Below are positions 21,895-32,200 of a stretch of DNA of 64,000 nucleotides, piece after piece. Origin of the DNA: Micropterix aruncella (lineage: Eukaryota; Arthropoda; Insecta; Lepidoptera; Micropterigidae); contig OX155973.1 in the NCBI GenBank assembly GCA_944548615.1, positions 3,366,215 through 3,430,214 of the forward strand, read 5' to 3'. The notes beneath the pieces are model-generated. The model made no database searches, was not told where the DNA came from, and was given only the letters and a program-made list of their open reading frames with translations. Made by a program: the position numbers and the translations under genes. Each line of letters starts with the position of its first letter. Position 1 is the first letter of the stretch.

Positions 21895-23400
21895 GTGGCT
21901 ACGGTCCTTCAAGTACCGAGCCCGCCCTTGCTAGATATAAATAGATTTTCTAGATTAAATAGACTTTTAAGAAGCACGGCATGGACGTTACGGTTCATAG
22001 ACCGTTGCCGGCACCGAGGGAGTCACGAACCGTTTCTATTCCCAGCCGAACTAGAACGCGCCGAATTATATTGGATACAACAAGCACAATTAAGTAGTTT
22101 TAAATTAGAAATAGACGCCATTAAAAATAATACCGTATTGTCGAAAAATACAAAATTAATCAATCTTAACGCCTACCTCGACCACGAAAACGTGTTACGA
22201 GTAGGAGGACGAATAAACGCAATTAAGGGCGTCGCATTAGAGGTAAAGAAACCCCCAATATTGGACGCGAAACACCCCTTCACCCAGTTGCTCATACAAC
22301 ATCAGCATGAAGCGGCGGGACACAAGGGACGCGAATTCGTTGCCAACGAACTACGGCAACGGTTTTGGATATTACACCAACGCGGCGCGATTAGGAAAAT
22401 AACCTTTAATTGCCTTAAATGCAGGATCGACCGAGCAAAACCAATACCACCAAAAATGGGAGACCTCCCTGAACTTCGATTAGAGCATCACATTCGACCG
22501 TTTACAAACATAGGGCTGGATTACTTTGGTCCGATCGAGGTTGCTGTCGGTCGCCGGAGAGAGAAAAGATATGGCGCACTCTTCTGCTGCATGAGCACTA
22601 GGGCGATCCATGTCGAGATCACGAATTCACTCTCTAGCGATTCGACGATGATGGCCATAAAACGCATGTGTGCGCGCCGTGGAACCCCCGCTGTCATTTA
22701 TTCTGACAACGGAACTGGGTTTCACGGTTCAAATAATGAACTGAAAGCCGCCATTCGCGAGATAGATTGGGACGATCTGCGATCGCAGAGCGCCATGAAA
22801 CGGATCGAGTGGAAATTCAACACACCGGCTGCCCCGCATATGGGCGGATTTTATGAGCGGTTGGTACAATCTATAAAAAAGGCACTCTACGCCACCCTAA
22901 AAGAGAAAGCTCCCCGCGAGGAGACTCTCGCCACACTAATGGCAGAAGCTGAAAATTCAGTGAACAGTCGGCCTCTAGTCCATGTGTCGTTAGACAGCCT
23001 GGACGCGGAGAGCCTGACACCGAATCATTTTTTAATAGGCTCATCATCAGGCAGATTGAATTTCGGAGTCATAGATTCAGACAGCCTTTGTTTGCGAAAA
23101 CAATGGCAAATCGCCCAAACCCTGGCCAACCACTTCTGGAATCGGTTTGTCAAGGAATATCTACCTACACTTGCCAAACGGCCGAAGTGGCGGAACGAGG
23201 TCGCACCTATAAAGGAAGGCGATTTAGCCTTCTTGGTAGACCCTCAAACCCCGCGCAACATGTGGCTCAAGGGTATCATCGAAAAAACTTTCCCTGGAAA
23301 AGACGGACAAACCCGTTCCGTCGCAATAAAATGCCGTGGTAAGATATACCAGAGACCAACTACTAAGATAGCTGTAATCGCCGTTCCCGACAACAGGTAA
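21895..23400 (+). CDS. BEL/Pao pol, integrase part
   Basis: The frame is open upstream of 21895 too (EPDVELKRL), so it is the shifted continuation of the polyprotein, not a separate start. It has the H-H-C-C zinc module (H then HKGREF ... CLKC), followed by the DDE core: the first Asp in IGLDYFGPIEV, the second in YSDNGTGFHGS and the Glu in HMGGFYERLVQ. A C-terminal segment with KRPKWRNEVAPIKEGDLAF is typical of the Pao integrase end (DUF5641-like). It joins cDNA to host DNA during transposition. Confidence 0.9.
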   Translation: MATVLQVPSPPLLDINRFSRLNRLLRSTAWTLRFIDRCRHRGSHEPFLFPAELERAELYWIQQAQLSSFKLEIDAIKNNTVLSKNTKLINLNAYLDHENVLRVGGRINAIKGVALEVKKPPILDAKHPFTQLLIQHQHEAAGHKGREFVANELRQRFWILHQRGAIRKITFNCLKCRIDRAKPIPPKMGDLPELRLEHHIRPFTNIGLDYFGPIEVAVGRRREKRYGALFCCMSTRAIHVEITNSLSSDSTMMAIKRMCARRGTPAVIYSDNGTGFHGSNNELKAAIREIDWDDLRSQSAMKRIEWKFNTPAAPHMGGFYERLVQSIKKALYATLKEKAPREETLATLMAEAENSVNSRPLVHVSLDSLDAESLTPNHFLIGSSSGRLNFGVIDSDSLCLRKQWQIAQTLANHFWNRFVKEYLPTLAKRPKWRNEVAPIKEGDLAFLVDPQTPRNMWLKGIIEKTFPGKDGQTRSVAIKCRGKIYQRPTTKIAVIAVPDNR

Positions 23401-23418
23401 ACTCCTACAGTCGTTTAC

Positions 23419-23429
23419 GGGAAGGGGAG
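23419..23429 (+). other. polypurine tract of BEL element 1
   Basis: GGGAAGGGGAG directly precedes the 3' LTR TGT, where plus-strand DNA synthesis would be primed. Confidence 0.8.
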
Positions 23430-24298
23430 TGTCTCGGCAAAATAGTTGTATTTAGAATTAACTACCAATAATATTAATATTAAAATATTCATAATACCGT
23501 AAACATTCCACACAACAAAGCCGTGAATATATGTATTCTACAGTTTTGAATAAGGGAATCACTAACATAGTATATTAAAGAAACCATGGAAACGAGAGAA
23601 ACCATGGAAACGAGAGGCAAGAAAAATAACAAAAAAAAAAAAAAAAAACAAAAAAAAAAAAAAAAGAAGTAACATATTTTGTTTTAAAAATTTTCATTCT
23701 TTCACAATGTAACAAATAGAAATAATTGAATTTATAATTAATTTGAGCCACATTGAAAGTGGAATTATAAAGTGACAAGAAAACAGTTTTTTATTCAACC
23801 TTCAAGCGGTAGAGACAAAAATAATAGTCAGTGTTCGGAAAACTTTCGATAATTGAGTGCACAAGAGAGAACTTCGCGAGACCAGACTTCGACAGGACCG
23901 AGTTTATAACCCGACCCCGACGATATCTACGCTTCGCAGGACAGTACTGCTCTTCAAACGGTAAGCTACAATAACAGCTTATACCTTGATGCCTCAATTA
24001 TGCGAGCGGCTAGATTTACAAACTAGTGGAGACTAGATCGATCTTATAGGAAAAGAGATCGCTGCGGAATCTGCAAAAGGAGACCGTACGATACAAGAGC
24101 TTAAGGTCACCTTGTATCGCAACTCGCCGAGGAGAGACACGCCTCTACGAGTACCTGGTGTGCCATCGGCAGTAAAACGCCGGTTCACATCACCCCTGGG
24201 TGCCACCAAAATTGCACCTTGTCGTTCTATGGCTACCCTAAAATAAGGTGGCAGATTTTCGATCGGTTTAACCGCTGACCGCTGGATTTGCCACTACA
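23430..24298 (+). repeat. BEL element 3' LTR
   Basis: 869 bases, matching the 5' LTR except in the A tract at about 23632-23664, which here has an interrupting C. Confidence 0.95.
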
Positions 24299-24303
24299 GC
24301 TGT

Positions 24304-25019
24304 TATTCGCGAGGTAATTAGTCTCTCAGTGGCTCGTGCCAACAAGGGTTTGACAGTATCCTCCAAACCCCCAATACAGTTTGTGCGGGATGGCTCTAAA
24401 GGCAAAAAACATTTAACTACAAAACCTTTCTCAATAATCGAGAAAGCTACAGATTGGATTCTGGAGGTTGATTCGGTCTCTAAGCAGTATAAATTCCCTG
24501 AAAGTCTCGGATGCACAGCCCTCCGTCCAGATATAACTCTTTACTCTCTATCTCGGAAGGTGGCTCTTATCGTAGAATTAACTGTTCCATGGGAATCAAA
24601 TATCCCAAAAGACCACGAGTACAAATTAAATAAATACCATGATCTTGCAAATGCCGTAACCCGGAACGGCTTCACTGTTCACCTTCACGCGGTGGAAGTT
24701 GGCGCTCGTGGCCTGCCAGCTAAATCTCTATTTCACCTCTTTAAAGATCTTGGCCTTTCCAGAAAAATAATCAACTCTTTCTTAGAAAAATTATCTAAAA
24801 CTGCGATTTGCGCATCTCAAATTCTATGGCTTCGAAGGGGGAGTGAATGGGTGGCAAGGTGAACGCTCACATGTGGCAAGACAGCTGTCCTAAACCTACC
24901 ACAGCCGGTTCGTAAGTCCGGAATCCACTGCTCACCCCCCAGAAGTGTAAAAAAAATAGTATTATGATGGGCCCGACTCCGGTCGGTGAATTCCATGGCA
25001 GCTCCGTTTGTATTTATTT
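24304..25019 (+). pseudogene. RLE-type retroelement (copy b), right half with endonuclease-like domain
   Basis: The frame that stopped at the BEL insertion resumes as VIREVISLSVARANKGLTV and stays open to 24862. It contains LRPDITLYSLSRKVALIVEL followed by TVPWE. R-P-D ... V/I-x-E-L-T is the pattern of a PD-(D/E)XK restriction-like endonuclease, and with the upstream zinc knuckle it resembles the C-terminus of RLE-encoding non-LTR elements. The protein ends ILWLRRGSEWVAR, then a 3' UTR with GGTCGGTGAATTCCATGGCA and a TATTTATT tail. Family assignment is an inference from motifs. No reverse transcriptase of this element is in the window. Confidence 0.75.
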
Positions 25020-25417
25020 ATTATTAAAGCTTTTTATTTATAAGTCTGAATTTTTCACGGTTGTACTCTTATTTTTTATTTCACTTTTAATAATGTATTA
25101 AATAAAAATGGCACGTAGCCATTTAGATTTTTTAAAACATTTTTTTTAAATTTTATTTCTATTTAAATTTTTTTATTTAGTTTTTTTTTTCATGTTTTTT
25201 TTCCTGTGTAATCAACTACTCTATATTTATGGAATGTACGCCCAAGCACAAGCTTTGCTTAGTTGGGCGACATTGGACAAAAGGCATCATTTAATAATTG
25301 AGTCTAATTTCTTGCTGTGTTTTAGTTATAATATGATATTTTATTTGATGTTTCTTAATTGTAATTTGTAATATTTTTGGGAATTGCTTAAATGATAAAT
25401 AAATTTACCTTACCACC
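25020..25417 (+). repeat. AT-rich repeat shared with 13740-13975
   Basis: TTATTAAAGCTTTTTATTTA and GGCACGTAGCCATTTAGATT recur from the 13.7-kb region. It ends near the TAAATTTACCTTACCACC junction with the antisense RLE copy. Confidence 0.7.
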
Positions 25418-25660
25418 TGCTTCACTCCCCCTTTGTAGCCCCCTCCCCTCCCAATTTGAGATGTGGAAATTGTGGTTCAAGATATTTTTTCTAGTAATGA
25501 GTTGATTATCTTTCTGGGGAGACCAAGATCTTAAAAGAGGTAAAACAGAGATCTGGCTGGCAGGCCATGAGCGCCAACTTCCACCGCTTCACCGTGAACA
25601 GTGAAGCCGTTCCGGGTGATGGCATTTGCGAGATCATGGTATTGTCATGGATCATGATAT
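25418..25660 (-). mobile_element. RLE-type retroelement (copy c), antisense 3' part
   Basis: The complement carries the TTGAGATGTGGAAATTG and GCCAACTTCCACCG blocks, i.e. the coding end of the RLE protein (KLSKTAISASQI, HAVEVGA). It faces copy d, which starts about 40 bases to the right, so the two form an inverted pair. Confidence 0.75.
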
Positions 25661-25699
25661 CTACTTTAGATCTTTATCTGTATATAAGTATGAGTTATA

Positions 25700-26258
25700 T
25701 AGCCTGCGTAGACTTCCATAAAAAGTTCCTAGGTGGAATCAGCCAGAATGGCACTGTTCTGGGGTATAGCAGTACAACCATGAGCGATGTGGACTTGAAG
25801 TAGTCTCTCTTGCGAGGAGATTACTACAGAAACAGCATGGAAGGTAATGATTTATGACTGGACGACAAAGATGCTTAAATTTGATTTAAATGCCTTTCAG
25901 CATAAACTCCCAAACCACAGTAACCTCGCTCGTTGGAGCTATTCTGAGGATAGTTCATGTCTCCTCTGTAGAAATACCCCTTGCACAGCTAGACATATTC
26001 TAGCTGGCTGCAAGGTGGCCTTAGATCAAAGCCGGTACACTTAATTCCACGACAAAGTCCTTGCTGTTATTCGCGAGGTAATTAGCCTCTCAGTGGCTCG
26101 CAACAACAAGGGTCTGACAATACCCTCCAAACCCCCAATACAGTTTGTGCGGGACGGCTCTAAAGGGAAAAAAACATTTCACTACAAAATCTTTCTCAAT
26201 AATCAAGAAAGCTTCAGATTGGATTCTGGAGGTCGATTCGGTCTCTAATCAGTACAAA
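25700..26258 (+). pseudogene. RLE-type retroelement (copy d), left half
   Basis: Sense copy with the zinc knuckle CLLCRNTPCTARHILAGC and several stops and frameshifts. It reads up to LEVDSVSNQYK, where a LINE interrupts it at 26259, and continues at 28405. Confidence 0.8.
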
Positions 26259-28123
26259 CGCGACCGCCTTCCAAGTACCTGGGAAATTTACAGAGTGCTT
26301 AGAAACCGATGTACCCAGCTATGTCGGAATGCTAAGAGACTCCATATAAACCACATTCTCCAAACTGCATCTCCCGCTCAAATGTGGAGACTTTTTCACT
26401 CTCTTGGCATCGGCAAGTCGTCTTCGATTGCCTCGCCCAATATAGATATCGACGCTCTGAACGTTCACTTTTCATCCCCCCCTGTCATCCTAGATGACGT
26501 GGTTAAGAGCAGAGCTCTGTTTGCGATTCGTAGTAGTTCTTTACTCCCACCTAACAGCCCAACTTTTAATTTCTCTTCAATATCAGCCCAGGAGGTAACT
26601 AAAATGCTACTAAGCATCAAGTCGAAAGCTGTGGGTCATGATGGCATAAGCCTCCAACTTATCATTCCTATTTTAAATGAAATAGCAGAAGTAGTTGCAT
26701 TCATCTTCAATTTTTCTCTTAAAAGTGGCGAACTGCCCGCTGTCTGGAAGAAAGCTATTGTTGTCCCAATACCAAAAACCTCTTCAACAAATTCCCCAAA
26801 AAACTTTAGGCCGATTTCAATTCTCCCAGTGCTAGCCAAAGCTATTGAAAGACTGGCATATAGTCCGTGCTCTCTTATGTTTCTCTTAACAACCTTATAA
26901 ACCCATTTCAATCAGGTTTTCGACCCCATCATAGCACGACTACTGCCTTAGTTCATGTTACCGATGATATTCGTCAAGCGATGGATAATCGACAGCTCAC
27001 TATTCTCGTCCATTTAGACTTCAGCAGTGCGTTTAATTCTGTCGATTATGAAATTCTCCTTGCTCGATTAGAATCATGTAACTTTGCGAATCCCGTAATA
27101 AACTAGCTTAGATCATTTCTGAATAATCTATATCAGTGCGTCAGGAACAAAGATCAGATCTCTAATTTTCTACCACAAGTCGCCGGCGTCCCCCAAGGTA
27201 GTGTTTTATCCCCACTCCTCTTTTCTTTATTCATTAATTCAGTTACCAACTCCATTAAAGCAAAATATCACCTCTATGCCGACGACGTCCAAATATACTC
27301 TCACTTTCGCCCGGGAGATATTGATACAACAATTGCTGCTGCAAATGAAGATCTATCTATGATATACGAGTGGTCCAAAGCACATGGATTGCTCTTAAAT
27401 CCTTCCAAAACGCAGGCTATTATCATCGGTAGCAGTTACTTTACCTCAAGGATTAATATAAATGAAGTCCTGAAGATCTGCATCGGTGCGGATGAGGTCC
27501 CTTTCAGTTTCGAGGTTAAAAACCTCGGTGTCCATATGGACGACAACCTCTCATGGCGGCCACATATTCGAGAAATGCGACGCAAACTCTTCGGCCGATT
27601 TCATTCGCTGAATAGGCTGAAAAATATCCTCCCGGAGGAGAGCAAGATTACGATTTGTCAGTCTGCTCTCCTCCCCCTTCTGGATTATGGAGATGTCGCA
27701 TTTCTCGACCTCACAGAGGAGTTATCCACCAAAGTTGAGCGTCTCCAAAATGTTTGCATTCGGTATATCCATGGCCTCAGAAAATTTGACCACATCACGG
27801 AGTACAGAGAGAAGCTTCACTGGCTGTCGACCCGTGAGAAAAGAGACATGCGAGTTCTCTGTATGCTTTTCAAGATCTTGGATGGTGTCGCTCCCAATTA
27901 TCTTACCGGCAGATTTACTGCACTATCGGCTCATGGACGCCCTCTGAGATCAAAAGACAACCTGCTACTCTCTATCCCTAGTCACAGCAGTGACTTCTTC
28001 TCATTCTCTTTCACCGTGCATGGAGCCCGTCTTTGGAATGCTTTGCCGAAAAATGTGAGAACCGCGCCAAGCATAACAACTTTTAAAAACAGACTCAGAG
28101 AGCATTTGAAATCCTCCAGATAA
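26259..28123 (+). pseudogene. LINE reverse transcriptase with one frameshift and one stop
   Basis: The RT is nearly complete. KSKAVGHDGISLQLI and KNFRPISILPVLAKAIE come first, a one-base shift follows near 26866, then INPFQSGFRPHHSTT, LDFSSAFNSVDYEILL with the first catalytic Asp, PQGSVLSPLLF, and YADD in YHLYADDVQIYS. One in-frame TAG lies at 27104-27106, where a Trp codon would be usual. The C-terminal part ends GARLWNALPKNVRTAPSITT before the stop at 28123. The set fits the Jockey/CR1 group of LINEs. Only two lesions suggest a fairly young dead copy. Confidence 0.85.
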
Positions 28124-28404
28124 ATTCCCTTTCCCCTCCCATTCCCCTCCTTTTGAAACTTTAGCGTCCTTATAGGTGTTAGATTATTTTGATGTGGCAA
28201 ATCTGTGCCCACAAAGAGTAAAGTATATACTTCTTTCTATCCTCCTATATTGTATTTGTCATACTCTTTATATAGGTTAAGTTATGTAGTCTACTCGCAA
28301 ATAATGTTCTTACAATAGTATAAGGTTAGTTCTAAAATATTGCCTGCATGCAATAAGCTCGCCTTTTCTTAAGAATAAAGAGTTTTATTATTATTATTAT
28401 TTTT
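26259..28404 (+). mobile_element. 5'-truncated LINE inserted in RLE copy d
   Basis: The insert begins in the linker between endonuclease and RT and ends with a (TTA)n tail at 28385-28400. The RLE sequence stops at 26258 and resumes at 28405 with about five target bases missing, and no target duplication is apparent. It has RT and C-terminal region but no endonuclease. Confidence 0.85.
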
Positions 28405-28947
28405 TGAAAGTCTCGGATGCACAGCCCTCCATCCGGATATAACTCTTTACTCTCTATCTTGGAAGATGGCCCTTATCATAGAATTCCATGTTGATGAATT
28501 CCAATGAAAACTGATCCATTGGAATCAAATAATCCCAAAAGACCACGAGTACAAATTGAATAAATACCATGATCTCGCAAATTCTATCACTCGGAACGGC
28601 TCAACTGTTAACCTTCACACGGTGGAAGTTGGCGCTCGTGGCCTGCCTGTCAAATCTCTGCTTCAACTCTATAAAAATCTTGGTCTCTCCAGGAAAATAA
28701 TCAACTCCTTCTTAGAAAAAATATCTAAGACCGCGATTTCCGCACCTCAAATTCGGCTTTGAAGAAAGAGTGAATAGGTGGTGAGGTGAAAGCTCACATG
28801 TGGCAAGACAGCTGTCCTAAACCTACCACAGCCGGCCGTTAGTCCGGAATCCACCGCTCACCCCCCAGAAGCGCAAAAAAAAAGTTTTATAATGAGCCTG
28901 ACTTTTTTGGTGAATTCCATGGCGGCTCGGATTGTATTTTATTTATT
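28405..28947 (+). pseudogene. RLE-type retroelement (copy d), right half
   Basis: Resumes with GAAAGTCTCGGATGCACAGC and keeps the KLNKYHDLANSITRNG...VEVGARGLP block. It is damaged around the PD-(D/E)XK motif, where a 30-base insertion-like segment follows ALIIEFH. It ends in the family 3' UTR (GGTGAATTCCATGGCGGC) and a TATTTATT tail. Confidence 0.8.
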
Positions 28948-29028
28948 TATTAAAGTTATATAGTTCATAATATTTCAGCGATTGCGATCCCCGAAATGAT
29001 GTTTATTGGGTTTATATGGCGCCAACTC

Positions 29029-29200
29029 TTAAATATGTATGAATACCTCCTCATGAGTATTTTCCATCTTATGACTTTGTCCATTACAATCTTGATCATT
29101 AGCGTAATAATCATGAGACGAGCTGCCGTCACTCTGGCTTTCTCCGACATAAATGAGCATATTGTTCTCCACCTTGTATCCTTTCGCAACCAAACAACAC
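29029..29200 (-). CDS. Hen1: Hen1 terminal exon 9
   Basis: 172 bases, acceptor TTTAAATAG. It completes the split Arg codon and reads CCLVAKGYKVENNMLIYVGE, ending EEVFIHI and TAA. Confidence 0.78.
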
Positions 29201-32200
29201 CTATTTAAAAAACAAACAAAAATTAATCATTTTTAAGTCAATATTTTTGTGACAGGACGAGAGGCTGGAAGCCGCAAGCTCAATGAAGGCAAAAAGGGCC
29301 CCTGATTAAGGGTCGGCGGCGTATACACATTTAGCATTTTTTTATTAGAAATAATTTCATTTTTTTTAATGCTTTATACTCTCTACGGTAACGGCCCACC
29401 TTAATGTCTAACAACAATCACCTTAGGGCCTCCATAGACGGACAATTTCAAGCAGTCGTGGTCGACTGCTCGAGAGCAGACGAAGCCGACCGCAATACGA
29501 CTGCTCTCGAGCAGTCGGCCACGAATGCTTGAAGCTGTCCGTCTATGGAGGCCCTTACAGGGGGTCGGCTTTTATATCATCAGGTGGCAGTACTCAGACG
29601 GTCACCCATCCAAATATTGTCCATGCCCGATGTTGCTTAACTTTGGGATCTGACAGGAACCAGTGGGGAGCTAATGGGCCTTGTTACAGTTTGGCCACTA
29701 AGACCCAGTTGTATGTCAGGACAAATGCACGGGTCAACACCCAACCCATCCGGCGGCCTCCACACAGAAGTGCGAGCCAGGGTAGGACTCTGGCCTGCGG
29801 GCCAACCTTCCCTAGGAGTCAACCTTCGGGCGGTGCTAGACGGTTTGTGCACCGTCCGGCGTCAATCGATTGTGCATTCCGACTTACAGTCGGGGGAGTC
29901 TGGAAACAGTAATGTTTGTTATAGAGTGGGGGTAGTTGTTAACTTTACGGCTACTGCTCTTGAAACGACCATTCGGCCACCCGATCCCGGGTGAAGAGCC
30001 GGGCAAAGGATGCCTTGGTACGCGATAGATTCGGTAGACACCATATCACAGCTTCGTATGGGAGAGGACCGCTCAAGCGACCTCGATCCTGTAACCAGTC
30101 AGGAGGTGGGAGGCATCCTGAAGGATAATTCGAAACAGAGATATCCTTCCAAACTGGTAGTCAGGGGCGATGCTGCCTGCCGGGTACCTTTCCCTGTGCC
30201 TTGCCGTAAGGCGTTGGCCTTTGACGGGCAAGTGGTTTAACTAGACAGGGGATTGTTCGCTTCTGAAGTCTCTTGAAGTCTTCTGCGCTAACCTCAAGGG
30301 GACCATCAGCTGTTTTTCTTTAAAAATAGGTTTTTCCCATTTTTAACATACATACAGTAATTAATTAAAATAGACCCTTTTTCTGGAAAAAAAAACAATT
30401 ATCCGAATTTTTTTATTATCCGAATGGGGTCCAGTCCCAATTGATTCGGTTAATTGAAGTTCTACCGTATTGCGTACTATGTGGAGCCCCTATTATTGCG
30501 GACCGTCGCGAAAGACCGCTGCCGCTTCCCACCGCGACGGACGCTTTCTGTCTAGCCCGGCCTTAAGGCTCCCTTCCGAGTTGACACGACAAAAAATTTT
30601 GATATTTTTGCAATGCCACGTGCCCGCGCGCTTTCGATATATACATAAAGATGTATAAGTATACCGCGGCGACAAGGGAACACGTCCCACCGTTGGCAGT
30701 GGCCAATTACGAATGACAATTTCGGCTTCGCGCGTTGTCTAATATAATCGATTTGGCTTTCCAATTATAATATAATAAAATATCAAATGAATAGTTTTTT
30801 ATAAAGTAAAAATTAGATTACAATATTTTATTTATTTATTTATTTATTTTATTTATTTATTGGTCCACAAAAAAAAAACACCGTTAGCACTTAACATAGA
30901 TTGTGTTGCTCCTAACTAGGCAGAGCCTGTTCAAAAGAGAACACCAATACAAATGATTATAAACTACATAACTTCCAAAATAAAAATAAAAAATTTGAAT
31001 CAAATCAAGTTAAAGTGAAATTTTCACTACACCAAATAATATTGGAACTTTAAACAAGTAATATATTAGAACTAAATAATAATATATAATAATATATAAT
31101 AGCAATAATAAATAATCATTTATAATAATAACTAATAATATATAACAATTAGTAAAAATACGTATATAAAATATATAGTAAAAAATATATAGTAAAAAAT
31201 ATATTTATTTATTTTAAAATTGTGATGAATGTTTTCTCCGTCTCTCTCCTACCAAGGTTTATTAACCATGATGTAAGGTGATATTTGTGTTAGTTGCTGC
31301 TAATTTCCAATATGTTCTCTTTACTCATGATATTGACCATTCTTGGAGCAAGAAAGCTGTAATGACTAAGGATCACTTTGTTATTTTTTATATCACTCAA
31401 AAGTATCTTTAATAAATAGAAAAAAAATATATTTGGCCATAATATTTCTGGAAATTACGTAATTTCAAACATATTTTTCTTATATTTTTTGTATGGAAGT
31501 TCCAAAAACTGTCTTGGTACTATGCAAATAGACCATACGCTGGCGTAAATAGTATTTTTTGATATTGAGAATCATCTCTAGATTTTTCAAAAACTGAGGA
31601 CAAACCTCGCTAGTTTTTATTTTTTTGGAAAACAGTAACAGAATAAAGATAATTTACAATTAATATGGAAATAATTTACCAATTTCGTTTTGGCGAAATG
31701 ATAGTTTAAGGACCGGGTTTTTAAAATCCGGCATAATTGTATTAAAATTCTTTTTCGTGTTCTCACAACCAGGCCACAAAATTATGCTTCATATAGCTTT
31801 TGTCCGCCACGGCCTCTTAAGGGCTGAATTTATCACGTAAGAAGAATACAATTCACTTACCGTAACAAATCAATGTCATCTGTTAAACTAGAGAGAAAAG
31901 GCATGAAGTCCTCCAGGGGCATCTCCCATTGACAAAGAACGGGATTGTAGTAGTCATCGCCGTAGTGGACAAACGCTTGCATTTTGAATGCAACTTCATC
32001 CACAATCTTCTGCTCCTGTGTGCGACTGTCAATCTAAAATAAAGGTAAAAATGTGAGTCAAAAGGAATGAAATGAGACCTATATCTATATACAATACGAT
32101 ACAATACAATCAACTACTCCAGTAGATAGGCATTCCTACACTTGGATGAGTCACAAAATTAAATGCTTAAAATTTAATTAATAAAAACATAACTATCATG

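Larger units (their letters stand above)
16788..24298 (+). mobile_element. BEL/Pao LTR retrotransposon, nearly complete and young
   Basis: The 7511-base element is bounded by LTRs beginning TGT and ending ACA and a 5-base target duplication GCTGT (16783-16787 and 24299-24303). The order is 5' LTR, primer-binding site, gag-pol with protease, RT, RNase H and integrase, purine tract, 3' LTR. The two LTRs differ visibly only in the A tract, so insertion was recent. It sits inside RLE copy b, whose sequence resumes exactly after the duplication. The coding region carries one frameshift near 21870, so this copy may not be autonomous. Confidence 0.95.

Noticed and set aside
29529..29994. 106- and 127-codon plus-strand frames
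   Set aside because: They lie in the 5S-linked retroposon, and the frames are not kept in the other copies.
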